From Acidobacteriota bacterium (GTDB lineage: Bacteria; Acidobacteriota; Terriglobia; Terriglobales; Acidobacteriaceae), in assembly GCA_021792135.1 (NCBI GenBank), contig JAJYVF010000026.1, positions 1-64,000 on the forward strand: DNA of 64,000 nucleotides, given 5' to 3'. Under the pieces are notes generated by a model that saw only the letters and a program-made list of their open reading frames with translations, did no database searches and had not been told where the DNA came from. Shown here piece after piece: positions 26,329-35,022 of this stretch. Position numbers and translations under genes: made by a program. How positions within the stretch are numbered: the first letter of the stretch is position 1; the number at the start of each line of letters is the position of its first letter.

Positions 26329-27603
26329 ATGACCAACGAACGCAATATCCGCCGCACGGTTCTACCCAGCGGGCTGGTTGTACTAACCGAGCGCATGGAG
26401 CACGTTCGCTCCGTGGCCATGGGCGTCTGGATGCGCGCGGGCTCGCGCCATGAAGTGCCGGAGCTGAACGGGATTTCCCATTTCGTCGAGCACATGGTTT
26501 TCAAGGGAACCAAATCCCGCTCGGCCCAGCGCATCGCGCGCGAAGTGGACGCCATCGGCGGCAACCTTGACGCCTTCACCGGCAAGGAGACGGTCTGTTT
26601 CAACGTCAAGGTGCTGGATGAGCATGTGCCCACGGCGCTGGACGTGCTCTCGGACCTGGTGCTCAATCCCATCTTCGCCATCGAGGAGATTGCCCGGGAG
26701 CGCGGCGTCATCCTCGAAGAGATCAAGATGGACGAGGACAACCCGGATACTCTGGTTCACGAGATCTTCACGCAGAATTTCTGGAAGGACCATCCGCTGG
26801 GCAAGCCGATCCTGGGCACGCGCGAGACGGTGAAAAGCTTTGAGCAGAATACGCTGCTCCGCTTCTTCGAGCAGCGCTTCCTTGCCGGGAACATGGTTTT
26901 TTCCGCGGCCGGCAATCTGCAGCATGACCAGTTCGTTGAGCTGGTGGCGAAACACTTCAGTTCAGTCGGTGCCGGGGCCGTATCCCGGGACGATGTCGCC
27001 CCGGTGGTCACACCGCGTATCCACCTGCGTAACAAGAAGTCTCTCGAACAGGTGCAGCTGTGCCTGGGCGTTCCGGCCCCGCCGGTGGCCGACGCCTCCC
27101 GGTATACCACGCTGCTGCTGAACACGCTGCTGGGCGGGGGCATGAGCTCGCGGCTCTTCCAGACGGTCCGCGAGGAGCGCGGCCTGGTCTACTCGATCTA
27201 CAGCGACCTGAATCCGTATCGCGATACGGGCAGCCTCTGCGTCTATGCCGGGACCTCGGCCGACCGCGCGCTGCAGGTCATCGATCTGGTCATGGAGGAG
27301 TTCCGCCGCCTGAAGAGCGAGCCGCTCCAGCCAGGCGAACTGCGCCGCGCCAAGGACCAGCTCAAGGGCAACCTGCTGCTCTCGCTGGAAAGCTCCATGT
27401 CGCGCATGTCGAACCTCGCGCGCCAGCAGATGTACTTCGAGCGCTTCTTCGGGCTCGAAGAGATTCTCGATCGCGTGGAAGGCGTCACCGAAGATCAGGT
27501 GATGCGCATGGCTGAGCGGCTCTTCCAGCCGGAACGCGTCGCGGTGACGCTGCTGGGGCGACTGGACGGACTGCACCTCACGCGCAAGCAGCTGGCCTGC
27601 TGA
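26329..27603 (+). CDS. M16 family zinc metallopeptidase
   Basis: The 424-residue pitrilysin-family peptidase carries the inverted zinc motif HxxEH as HFVEH (residues 51-55). The distal Glu lies about 76 residues later in EEIARERGVILEEI, so the first half is catalytically complete. The second half has the usual GGGMSSRLFQTVREERGLVYSIYS signature near residues 265-290. It resembles bacterial processing peptidases of PqqL/YmxG type. No signal peptide is evident, so it is probably cytosolic. It is transcribed away from rlmN. Confidence 0.92.
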   Translation: MTNERNIRRTVLPSGLVVLTERMEHVRSVAMGVWMRAGSRHEVPELNGISHFVEHMVFKGTKSRSAQRIAREVDAIGGNLDAFTGKETVCFNVKVLDEHVPTALDVLSDLVLNPIFAIEEIARERGVILEEIKMDEDNPDTLVHEIFTQNFWKDHPLGKPILGTRETVKSFEQNTLLRFFEQRFLAGNMVFSAAGNLQHDQFVELVAKHFSSVGAGAVSRDDVAPVVTPRIHLRNKKSLEQVQLCLGVPAPPVADASRYTTLLLNTLLGGGMSSRLFQTVREERGLVYSIYSDLNPYRDTGSLCVYAGTSADRALQVIDLVMEEFRRLKSEPLQPGELRRAKDQLKGNLLLSLESSMSRMSNLARQQMYFERFFGLEEILDRVEGVTEDQVMRMAERLFQPERVAVTLLGRLDGLHLTRKQLAC

Positions 27604-27642
27604 GGCGTTCTCGCATCCCGGGTCTCGAAGGCCCTGCCAGTT

Positions 27643-29040
27643 TCAGGCCCGTTCCAGAACCGCTGCAAAAAAGCCATCGCAGGGGTGCATACCGGGCAGC
27701 GTGCGCAGAAAGGGTGCGTCTGTCGCGGTTCTCAGCCGCTCGCGGCCCGGGGCGGTGACGATCCCGCTGCCAGCAAGCTTATCGAGAATCGTCGCGACCG
27801 GGAGGAGCCTGAAACCGGCGATGGAAGACAGAACCTCTTCGACCACCTGCTCATTCTCCTCGGGCTCCAGAGAACAGGTCGAATAGACGAGCCGGCCACC
27901 GGGAACAAGGCCCGGCAGCGCCGCGCGCAGAATCGCGGTCTGTCTTTTATGCTGCCGTCGCAGCTCGACTTCGTCGAGGCGGAAGCGAATCTCGGGATTG
28001 CGGGCGATGGTTCCCGTCCCGCTGCAGGGCACGTCGCAGAGAATCAGCCCGTACCGCGGGGTGAGGCGCAGGACCACCGCGTCCGCAGCTTCGAAGCGCA
28101 TCCGGGATGCCTTCTCAACACCAGCCTGGTGCCCGGGCCCGCGCCGCAGCATCCGCTGCATGGCGGCGAGGCGCTTCCGGCTCACGTCGACCGCGGTAAT
28201 CTCCGCCTCCGGCAACCGCTCGGCGAGGATCGCCGTCTTGCCTCCCGGAGCCGCGCAGGCATCGAGCGCCCGTTCCGCCTCGGGTCCTGCCGCCGCGGCG
28301 ATCTCGGCGACCAGTTGCGAGGCTTCATCCTGCATGCGGATCTCTCCCGAGCGAAAGGCCCTCGTCCGCGCCGCATCGCCCCCGATCACCCGTTGCGCAG
28401 GGCGAAGAAAAATTCCCGGTTCTGTCTCGATCCCTTCCGGCTGCGCAGCCTCATGCGCCAGGCGAATTGTGACGCCCGCCGGTTGCTGATCCCATCGGCA
28501 GATCGCCTCCGCGGCCTCGATGCCATAGCGGCGCACCCAGCGCTCGACCATCCAGGCCGGATGCGCGAAGCGGGCGGCTAACGCCGCGCCTGGAGAACGG
28601 CGAGATTCCTCCGTCTCCGCAACCGGAGCTCCCTCCCCGCCCCACCGGGGCTCGGCAGTGATCTTCCGCAGCACCGCATTGACCATCCCGGCCGCGCCGC
28701 GCTCCCGCGAATGCTTGACCAGCTCCACGCTGTCGTGGATGACGGCATGCGCCGGAACCCGCTCCAGAGCCAGGAGCTGGTAGGTCCCCATGCGCAGCGC
28801 GGTGGCGGCCTCAGGGCTGAGATTTGCATCGGGACGCGCGAGCCAGGCGCGAATGCGGACATCGAGCGCGAGCTGCCAGCGCAGCGTTCCCATCACCAGC
28901 GTGGTGGCAAGGTTCCGGTCCTGCGCGGAAAGCGCATCCACCTCCGGCGAGCGCAGCAGCTCATCGCTGTGCGCGTCCGAGGTGCTGATCTGTAACAGAA
29001 TGCGATACGAAACGCGGCGCGCCGGAGCAATCATGCTCAC
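27643..29040 (-). CDS. rsmB: 16S rRNA cytosine-C5 methyltransferase RsmB
   Basis: RsmB makes m5C967 in 16S rRNA. An N-terminal NusB-like domain (about residues 5-140) is followed by the SAM-dependent domain with DACAAPGGKTAILAERL near residue 260. Both cysteines of the RNA m5C mechanism are present: CDVPCSGTG near 335 and YSTCSLEPEENEQVV near 390. At 465 residues it is slightly long because of an insertion near 148-165. The GTG at 29040 overlaps the fmt stop (GTGA); an ATG two codons later is an alternative. It is the last gene of a seven-gene run. Confidence 0.94.
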   Translation of the reverse strand: MSMIAPARRVSYRILLQISTSDAHSDELLRSPEVDALSAQDRNLATTLVMGTLRWQLALDVRIRAWLARPDANLSPEAATALRMGTYQLLALERVPAHAVIHDSVELVKHSRERGAAGMVNAVLRKITAEPRWGGEGAPVAETEESRRSPGAALAARFAHPAWMVERWVRRYGIEAAEAICRWDQQPAGVTIRLAHEAAQPEGIETEPGIFLRPAQRVIGGDAARTRAFRSGEIRMQDEASQLVAEIAAAAGPEAERALDACAAPGGKTAILAERLPEAEITAVDVSRKRLAAMQRMLRRGPGHQAGVEKASRMRFEAADAVVLRLTPRYGLILCDVPCSGTGTIARNPEIRFRLDEVELRRQHKRQTAILRAALPGLVPGGRLVYSTCSLEPEENEQVVEEVLSSIAGFRLLPVATILDKLAGSGIVTAPGRERLRTATDAPFLRTLPGMHPCDGFFAAVLERA

Positions 29041-29975
29041 CCCAGCCGGGTTCCGTTCTCCACTGCGTGGCCGCGCAGAAATTCGCCCGCGGTCATGCGC
29101 CGTTTCCCTTCGAGCTGCACCTCGACCAGTTCAATCCAGGTGGCCCCGCCGCAGCCGGCGAACAGCGTACCGTGCTGGACATGCAGCGCACCGGGCTCGC
29201 TGACAGGCGCGCCGCGAAGCTCGGTGGGAAGGATGCGATGCACGGCCAGCTTCTTTCCGTGGAGCAGCGTCCATGCACCGGGCCAGGGCTGAAATCCACG
29301 CCAGCGGTTGTAAATGGTCATCGCCGGCTGCGAAAAGTCGATGCGCCCGTCGTCGCGGGTGAGAATCGGGGCCAGCGTTGCTTTCGTGGGGTCCTGCGGC
29401 CGCGGCGTGATGCGCCCTGCATCCAGTTCGCGCAGCGCTTCCATCATCAGGTCCGCACCCATTTCGGCCAGCAGTGGGAACAGATCCACGGCGGTCATAT
29501 CCGGGGCGATGGCCATTTCCCTCTGCAGCAGGATATCGCCGGTATCCAGTCCTTCATCGAGGCGCATGATGGTCACGCCGGTCGCCGGTTCGCCCCTGGC
29601 GATGGCCCACTGGATGGGCGCGGCGCCGCGATACTTCGGCAGCAGCGAGGCATGCAGGTTCAGATTGCCGAGGCGGGGCAGATCCAGCATCCATTTGGGG
29701 ATGATGCGCCCGTAGGCCGCCACCACGATGGCGTCAGGGTGGATGGCTTCCAGCTCTGCGCGCAGCTCGGCATTGTTGCGGATCTTCTCCGGCTGGATGA
29801 CGCGAATCCCGGCCTCCATGGCCGTCGTCTTCACCGGAGGCGGGGCAGGCTGCCGGCTGCGCCCGGCAGGCCGGTCCGGCTGCGTCACCACCAGGGGCAC
29901 ATCGTAACCGGCCCGCAGAGCCAGCTTCAGAGTAGGCACCGCGAAGGCCGGGGTTCCGCAGAAGACCAGCTTCAT
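29037..29975 (-). CDS. fmt: Methionyl-tRNA formyltransferase
   Basis: Fmt formylates Met-tRNAi with 10-formyl-THF. The 312-residue protein begins MKLVFCGTPAFAVPTL. It contains the catalytic Asn-His segment NLNLHASLLPKYRGAAPIQWAI, GVTIMRLDEGLDTGDILLQ with the active Asp, and the C-terminal tRNA-binding domain. I choose the ATG at 29975, which overlaps the def stop codon (ATGA), over a GTG two codons earlier. It sits between def and rsmB, the usual def-fmt-rsmB order. The pathway partner Def is encoded immediately upstream. Confidence 0.96.
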   Translation of the reverse strand: MKLVFCGTPAFAVPTLKLALRAGYDVPLVVTQPDRPAGRSRQPAPPPVKTTAMEAGIRVIQPEKIRNNAELRAELEAIHPDAIVVAAYGRIIPKWMLDLPRLGNLNLHASLLPKYRGAAPIQWAIARGEPATGVTIMRLDEGLDTGDILLQREMAIAPDMTAVDLFPLLAEMGADLMMEALRELDAGRITPRPQDPTKATLAPILTRDDGRIDFSQPAMTIYNRWRGFQPWPGAWTLLHGKKLAVHRILPTELRGAPVSEPGALHVQHGTLFAGCGGATWIELVEVQLEGKRRMTAGEFLRGHAVENGTRLG

Positions 29976-30484
29976 TTCCACTCGCCGGTTTTCTGGAGTT
30001 TGCGGATACGCCGCAGGATCAGGTCGCGCTTGAGCGCGCTCAGCCGCCAGGGAAAGAGGATGCCGTCCAGATGGTCGATCTCGTGCTGAAAGGCCCGCGC
30101 CAGCAACTCGGTGCCTTCCAGTTCGATGGGCTTACCGTCCAGATCCTGAGCCTTCACCTTCACCTTCGCGGCCCGTGTCACCCTATCGCGGATGTCCGGC
30201 AGGCTCAGGCAGCCTTCTTCCTCGTGCTGCTTCCCTTCCCGAAAGACAATCTCGGGATTGACCAGCACGATCTGCTCGGCGGGATTTTGTTTATTGCTGA
30301 GGTCGATGACCGTGATGCGTTTCGAGACGCCGATCTGCGGGGCGGCCAGGCCAATGCCCTGCGCCTTGTACATGGAGTCAAACATATCCGCAGCCAGCGC
30401 GCGCAACTCGTCGTTGAACTCGGCGATCCTTTCTGTGGGCCGCTGCAAAACGGGGTCCGGATATTTGACGATTTCCCGAATCAT
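29972..30484 (-). CDS. def: Peptide deformylase
   Basis: Def removes the formyl group from nascent proteins. All three motifs are present in the 170-residue product: GIGLAAPQIG (residues 43-52), EGCLSLP (90-96, metal ligand C92) and HEIDH (134-138). The C-terminal helix extends to KLQKTGEWK. The gene starts six bases after aroC and its stop overlaps fmt, so Fmt and Def are made together. Confidence 0.97.
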   Translation of the reverse strand: MIREIVKYPDPVLQRPTERIAEFNDELRALAADMFDSMYKAQGIGLAAPQIGVSKRITVIDLSNKQNPAEQIVLVNPEIVFREGKQHEEEGCLSLPDIRDRVTRAAKVKVKAQDLDGKPIELEGTELLARAFQHEIDHLDGILFPWRLSALKRDLILRRIRKLQKTGEWK

Positions 30485-30490
30485 GTTGCC

Positions 30491-31672
30491 CTAGTACCTG
30501 CGAATCTGCTCCACGTAACTGCCGTAGTTACGCTTCAGCTCGCGGAGCGAATCGCCTCCAAATTTTTCGAGCGCCACGCGGGCGACCGCCAGCGCCACCA
30601 TGGCTTCGGCAGCAACACCCGCCGCCGGGACTACACACACGTCGCTGCGCTCGTAAGCCGCTTTCGTTTCCTCGCGGGTATCGAAGCGCACCGACTTGAG
30701 CGGACGCCGCAACGTGGAGATCGGCTTCAGGTAGCCACGCACCACGATGTCTTCACCGTTGGAGATGCCCCCTTCGACCCCGCCGGCGTTGTTATGCTCG
30801 CGGGTAAAGCGGGTATGGTGGCCATCCTTGACTTCGGTGGAGTAGCCGATGGCGTCATGCACCTCGGAGCCCAGAGACTCCGCCGCCGTTACGCCGCGAC
30901 CGATTTCCACAGCCTTCACGGCCTGCAGCGACATGACCGCCTGTGCCAGGATGCCGTCCAGCCGCTCATCCCAGTTGGCGCAGGTTCCCATGCCCGGAGG
31001 CGCGCCGTGCACCACCACCTCAAAGACGCCGCCCACCGTGTCGCCGGTACGCAGCACGGCATCGACTTCGGCCTTCATCAGATCCTCGGCGTCTGCATCG
31101 ACGCAGTTCAGCAGCACCTCGTCCTTGGCGCGCAGCGCGGCGATCTCTTCCCAGCTCGCGTCTCGTTCCAGCTCCGCGCGGCCCACGCGGATGACGTGGC
31201 TGGCCACATCCATGCCCAGTTCCAGGAGCAGTTGCTTCGCCACAGCGCCGGCGGCCACGCGCGCCGTCGATTCGCGCGCCGAGGCCCGCTCCAGCACGTA
31301 ACGAGCATCGGGGAAATCGTACTTGAGGGCTCCGGCCAGATCGGCATGCCCGGGACGCGGTGAGGCCACGGCCTTGTGTTTCGCCGGATCCCCGGCACCC
31401 ACCGGCAGCACATCGGTCCAGTTCTTCCAGTCGCGGTTCTCGATGGTGAGGGCGATGGGCGAGCCGATGGTTTTGCCATGACGCACCCCGCTCAGGAAAT
31501 GCGCTGTGTCCGTCTCCATGCGCATGCGGCCGCCCCGGCCGTAGCCCTGCTGGCGGCGCCACAACTCGCGGTTCACAAAGGCTTCGTCGATGGAAACGCC
31601 CGCGGGCATTCCCGAAACCAGAGCCACAAGGCTTTCGCCGTGCGACTCTCCGGCAGTGGAAAAACGCAGCAT
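30491..31672 (-). CDS. aroC: Chorismate synthase
   Basis: AroC converts EPSP to chorismate using reduced FMN, the last step of the shikimate pathway. The 393-residue sequence starts MLRFSTAGESHG and contains GYGRGGRMRMETD, the SPRPGHADLAG motif, RASARESTARVAAGA and the SNGEDIVVRGYLKPISTL region, all canonical. It lies 42 bases after the EVE gene and six bases before def. Confidence 0.97.
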   Translation of the reverse strand: MLRFSTAGESHGESLVALVSGMPAGVSIDEAFVNRELWRRQQGYGRGGRMRMETDTAHFLSGVRHGKTIGSPIALTIENRDWKNWTDVLPVGAGDPAKHKAVASPRPGHADLAGALKYDFPDARYVLERASARESTARVAAGAVAKQLLLELGMDVASHVIRVGRAELERDASWEEIAALRAKDEVLLNCVDADAEDLMKAEVDAVLRTGDTVGGVFEVVVHGAPPGMGTCANWDERLDGILAQAVMSLQAVKAVEIGRGVTAAESLGSEVHDAIGYSTEVKDGHHTRFTREHNNAGGVEGGISNGEDIVVRGYLKPISTLRRPLKSVRFDTREETKAAYERSDVCVVPAAGVAAEAMVALAVARVALEKFGGDSLRELKRNYGSYVEQIRRY

Positions 31673-31714
31673 CTCTGGTCAGTAACCCGCTTCGATTGTA
31701 GATGATTGGATCAT

Positions 31715-32095
31715 TTAATCGGTCGCAAGCCAGGCGTATTGCGCCTCGCTGAGCGGAACCACCGAAAGCCGCCCCTGCCGCACCAGCAGCGAATTGGAGA
31801 AGATGCTCTGCTCCTTCATCTCCTGGAGCGTATGTGGCGTTTTCGCCTTCCTGACAAACCTAATGCGCACCTGCGGATTTTTCGCATCGCTGGCGTCCAC
31901 CGAAATCACCTTCGCCAGCCCGACGGAGCGGCGCTCCTCGCCGGTGTGGTACACCACCAGCATCTCGCCGCGCTGCATGCCGGCCAGAAGTCGGAGCGCC
32001 TGCGGATTGGTCACGCCATCCCACACGGTCTCGCCTTCGCGCTCGAGATCGTCCACCGAATAGGCCCCCGGCTCAGTCTTCAAAAGGTAGGGCAT
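31715..32095 (-). CDS. EVE domain-containing protein
   Basis: The 126-residue single-domain protein begins MPYLLKTEPGAYSVDDL and contains VWDGVTNPQALRLL and GEMLVVYHTGEER...VGLAKV, the hallmark of EVE domains. EVE is a PUA-like fold thought to recognise modified bases in RNA or DNA. The start at 32095 has GGGGAG eight bases upstream and lies 16 bases inside the end of the upstream HD-nuclease gene. It sits among translation and RNA genes (yhaM-like, aroC, def, fmt, rsmB), which fits an RNA-related role. Confidence 0.9.
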   Translation of the reverse strand: MPYLLKTEPGAYSVDDLEREGETVWDGVTNPQALRLLAGMQRGEMLVVYHTGEERRSVGLAKVISVDASDAKNPQVRIRFVRKAKTPHTLQEMKEQSIFSNSLLVRQGRLSVVPLSEAQYAWLATD

Positions 32096-33096
32096 GGTCG
32101 ATCTCCCCGGAGGGCTTCCCCCTCTTCGCTTTTGAGAAACGCCTGCGTGTTCAGGAGCGGCCGCTCCAGAGACCGCACCCACTCTGTCAGCTCCGCCCCG
32201 GAGCGTCCGTTGGTCTCGCTGCGCGCGAACTCCGCGCGCACCGTCTGCATCTTGGCGTCCACATCGTCGAGGTAGTGCAGCAGGATGGCCTCCGGCGTCA
32301 TGGGGAGCTTGGGCGAGCCAAATTCGTATTTCCCATGGTGGCTGAGCACCAGATGCTCGACCATCAGCCGCAGACCGGCCGGAAAGTCCGGGATGCGCGC
32401 AATCTTCTCCTCGATCATGCCGATGCCGATGGTGATGTGTCCCAGCAGCTGGCCTTCGAGGGTGTATTCGAAGCTCGTCCCCCAGCACAGCTCGCGCAGC
32501 TTGCCGATGTCGTGGAGCACGACACCCGTCAGCAGCAGGTCGCGGTTGACGCCGGGGTAGTGCCGCGCCGCCAGATCGCACAGGCCCATCAGCGAGAGCA
32601 CATGCTCCAGCAGTCCGCCGATCCAGGCGTGATGCAGCCCCTTCGCCGCGGGGGCCTGGCGCAGGGCCGGCGCGATTTCCGGATCGCAGAGAAAGGCCTG
32701 CAGCAGCGCCTTCAGATGAGGATCGTTAAAACCGGCAACGACGCCTTCCAGCTCCGACCACATCTGGTCGATGTCACGCTCGGTCTGCGGCACAAAGTCG
32801 CCGAGGACAAATTCGCCGGCCTCGGCGCGTCGAATTTTCTCGATATTGATCTGCAGCTTCTCGTTATAGCGGCAGACCTGGCCGCGGACTTTGACGACGT
32901 CGCCGGCCTCGAACTCCCCAGCCCCCGCCGTCTCCCACATCCGCGCTTCGATCTGACCCGTCCGGTCGCATAATCCCAGGGCAAAGTAGCGGGCGCCGTC
33001 CTTCTTGCTGCGCACCTGCTTCCATCCCGCGGCGAAGAACCCGACGACCACCTGGTTTTCGCGGCCGGCCAGATCGGCGACCATCGGTTCTTTCAT
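32080..33096 (-). CDS. YhaM-like 3'-5' exoribonuclease (OB plus HD domain)
   Basis: The 338-residue product joins an N-terminal OB-fold nucleic-acid-binding domain (about residues 15-95) to an HD phosphohydrolase domain (about 145-300). HD-domain residues are visible in GLHHAWIGGLLEHVLSLM, VVLHDIGKLREL and VEHLVLSHHGKYEFGSPKLP. This is the arrangement of the YhaM/CBF1 family of exonucleases that trim RNA and degrade DNA. It begins two bases after the SurA-like gene's stop codon and overlaps the EVE gene by 16 bases. Confidence 0.86.
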   Translation of the reverse strand: MKEPMVADLAGRENQVVVGFFAAGWKQVRSKKDGARYFALGLCDRTGQIEARMWETAGAGEFEAGDVVKVRGQVCRYNEKLQINIEKIRRAEAGEFVLGDFVPQTERDIDQMWSELEGVVAGFNDPHLKALLQAFLCDPEIAPALRQAPAAKGLHHAWIGGLLEHVLSLMGLCDLAARHYPGVNRDLLLTGVVLHDIGKLRELCWGTSFEYTLEGQLLGHITIGIGMIEEKIARIPDFPAGLRLMVEHLVLSHHGKYEFGSPKLPMTPEAILLHYLDDVDAKMQTVRAEFARSETNGRSGAELTEWVRSLERPLLNTQAFLKSEEGEALRGDRPCPTF

Positions 33097-33098
33097 CG

Positions 33099-34838
33099 TC
33101 AGGCCTGGGGAGGCGTCGTCCCCTGCGCGGCCGGAGCCGCATTCTGATTCTGTTGCTGCTGGTTCTTATTCTGCTTCGAGAAGCGCCGTTTCTGTCCCGA
33201 TTTGGCCGGATTCGGAGCCTTCCTCTTCTTCGTCGTATCGCCGTTCAGGCCCAGCGCCGCGGACTGCTGCTTCTCCGCCGCGATCTGCTCCGGCGTCAGA
33301 ACCGGAGGCTCGAATTTTCCGCTGCCATCCGCGTTCTCCTGCGTATCCTTCTTGATTTTGGCCCGGTCGGCAAAGCGCGTCTTGACCTTCTTCTGAACCG
33401 GCCCTGTTGTCTCGATCACCTCGCCCTGGGCATTGGTCAGCGACATGCCGCCGTCGGGCGTATTTGTCGCCAGCTGCGAGCCGTGGGACTGAGCGGGGCC
33501 CACGTCCACCGTGCGGGTTTCGGCCGACGGCAGCGTCTCGCGCGGAGCCTGCCCGAAGCGGATCTTCTCTTTCTTGCCGGGCTTCTGCGTGTTGCTGGCT
33601 ACCTCCTCCGGCTTCCCGTTCCGCGCGTTCACCTGATCCAGTGTCGGCACACCAGCCGGCATTCCCCTGCCGGCGGTCTCGAGATGCTTTTTCTTCCGGA
33701 CAGGCTTCTGGCGGAAGCGCGTCCGCTCCACGTGTTTCTTCTTCTTCGGCACCGGCGGAGCATAGGCGGCCTGGACAATCTTCTGCTCGTTCGGCGTCGC
33801 TCCGGTATCGACATAACCGTTGCGGATGTCGATGTAGGCCTCATTGCGCAGCCTCGCCAGATAGGCGCGCAGGGCCGGCTCCATCTTCTGCATGCCGACT
33901 TCCTCCTGGACCTGGTTCTGGACCTGCTCCAGGGGCACCACACCCGCCTTCTGATGCTGCGTGACCTTCAGAATGACCCAGCCCTGTTTGGTGCGGATCG
34001 GCGGGGTCATCTGTCCGGGCTGCAGGTCGAAGGTCGCATCTTCCAGCACCCTGGCCAGTTGCCCGCGCTTGAAGTCGCCCAGATCGCCACCCTGTTCCGC
34101 GGTGGGGCCGGCGGAGTCCGCCTGGGCCACGGTGGCGAAATCCGCTCCCGCCTTCAGACGCTGCTCGATGGCCTCCGCTTTCTTCTGCGCCGCGGAGACC
34201 TGGGCTGCGTCGTCCGGGTTGGGCGTCGCCACCAGGATCTCGCTCAGCCGTACCTGCTCCGGCCTTTCGAACTCCTGCTGGTGCGTATCGTAGTACTGCT
34301 GAATCTCAGAAGGGGCGACCTCAATGTGCTGCCCGACTTCCTGGCTGATCACCTGCGAGGTAATCACGTTTTCGCGGATCTGTTCCTTGAAATCCTCGAA
34401 GGAAACGCCCTGCGCCTCGGCTGCCTTCTGCAGATCCTCCATGGTGGCCAGGTGGTTCTGCTTGCGGATCTCATCCAGCCGCCGTATGGTACCGGTCTCT
34501 CCGGTAATCCCCAGTTCCTTGCCCTTGGAGAGCAACAGCTGGCGGTCGATGAGGGAGCGCAGCAGGTCGCGCCGCTGCTCATAGAGCTGCTGCTCGGTCC
34601 ATCCCTGCTGGCGCGCTTCCTGTTCCAGTTCCTGCTCGGCGCGCTCGAAATCGGACTTGCTGATGACCTGATCGTTGACGCGCGCAATGATCTCCTCCAC
34701 CACAGTGCCGTGGTCAGGGGAGGACTGCGAGGTCGTGTCGATGAAGTCCGAGGTGCGGCTCTGGGCGGAGGCCGGCAGAATGGCAAGAGCCAGGCCGGCA
34801 GCCAGCACGGCAGAAATGGGCGGAACGCGAAGCATCAT
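33099..34838 (-). CDS. SurA-like periplasmic peptidylprolyl isomerase with basic tail
   Basis: The 579-residue product has a signal peptide (residues 1-25), a SurA-type N-terminal chaperone region (about 45-190), and a PpiC/parvulin domain (about 195-310: VRLSEILVATPNP, GADFATVAQADS, GGDLGDFKRGQ, WVILKVTQHQK). Such proteins help fold outer-membrane proteins. The unusual part is a C-terminal extension from about residue 355, rich in Lys, Gln and Asn, carrying four spaced basic RF motifs near residues 372, 425, 486 and 550. It heads the seven-gene run ending with rsmB. A TACAAT sequence on the minus strand at 34926-34921 could be its -10, but no good -35 accompanies it. Confidence 0.86.
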   Translation of the reverse strand: MMLRVPPISAVLAAGLALAILPASAQSRTSDFIDTTSQSSPDHGTVVEEIIARVNDQVISKSDFERAEQELEQEARQQGWTEQQLYEQRRDLLRSLIDRQLLLSKGKELGITGETGTIRRLDEIRKQNHLATMEDLQKAAEAQGVSFEDFKEQIRENVITSQVISQEVGQHIEVAPSEIQQYYDTHQQEFERPEQVRLSEILVATPNPDDAAQVSAAQKKAEAIEQRLKAGADFATVAQADSAGPTAEQGGDLGDFKRGQLARVLEDATFDLQPGQMTPPIRTKQGWVILKVTQHQKAGVVPLEQVQNQVQEEVGMQKMEPALRAYLARLRNEAYIDIRNGYVDTGATPNEQKIVQAAYAPPVPKKKKHVERTRFRQKPVRKKKHLETAGRGMPAGVPTLDQVNARNGKPEEVASNTQKPGKKEKIRFGQAPRETLPSAETRTVDVGPAQSHGSQLATNTPDGGMSLTNAQGEVIETTGPVQKKVKTRFADRAKIKKDTQENADGSGKFEPPVLTPEQIAAEKQQSAALGLNGDTTKKRKAPNPAKSGQKRRFSKQNKNQQQQNQNAAPAAQGTTPPQA

Positions 34839-35022
34839 GATGATTCAAGTCTCTGGCGCAGCCCGGATCGCTTCCGGCCCTGGATCAAGGCACATCGTCT
34901 CGGTCGCTGGCGCTTAGGTCATTGTACAGCGCAGCGTATGTCCCGTGCAGTGAGCGGGAAGACGACGCGAACTGCTCATCGCGGGCGCTGGTGGCCAGCG
35001 CCCCGCGGCATCCTGGCCGACC

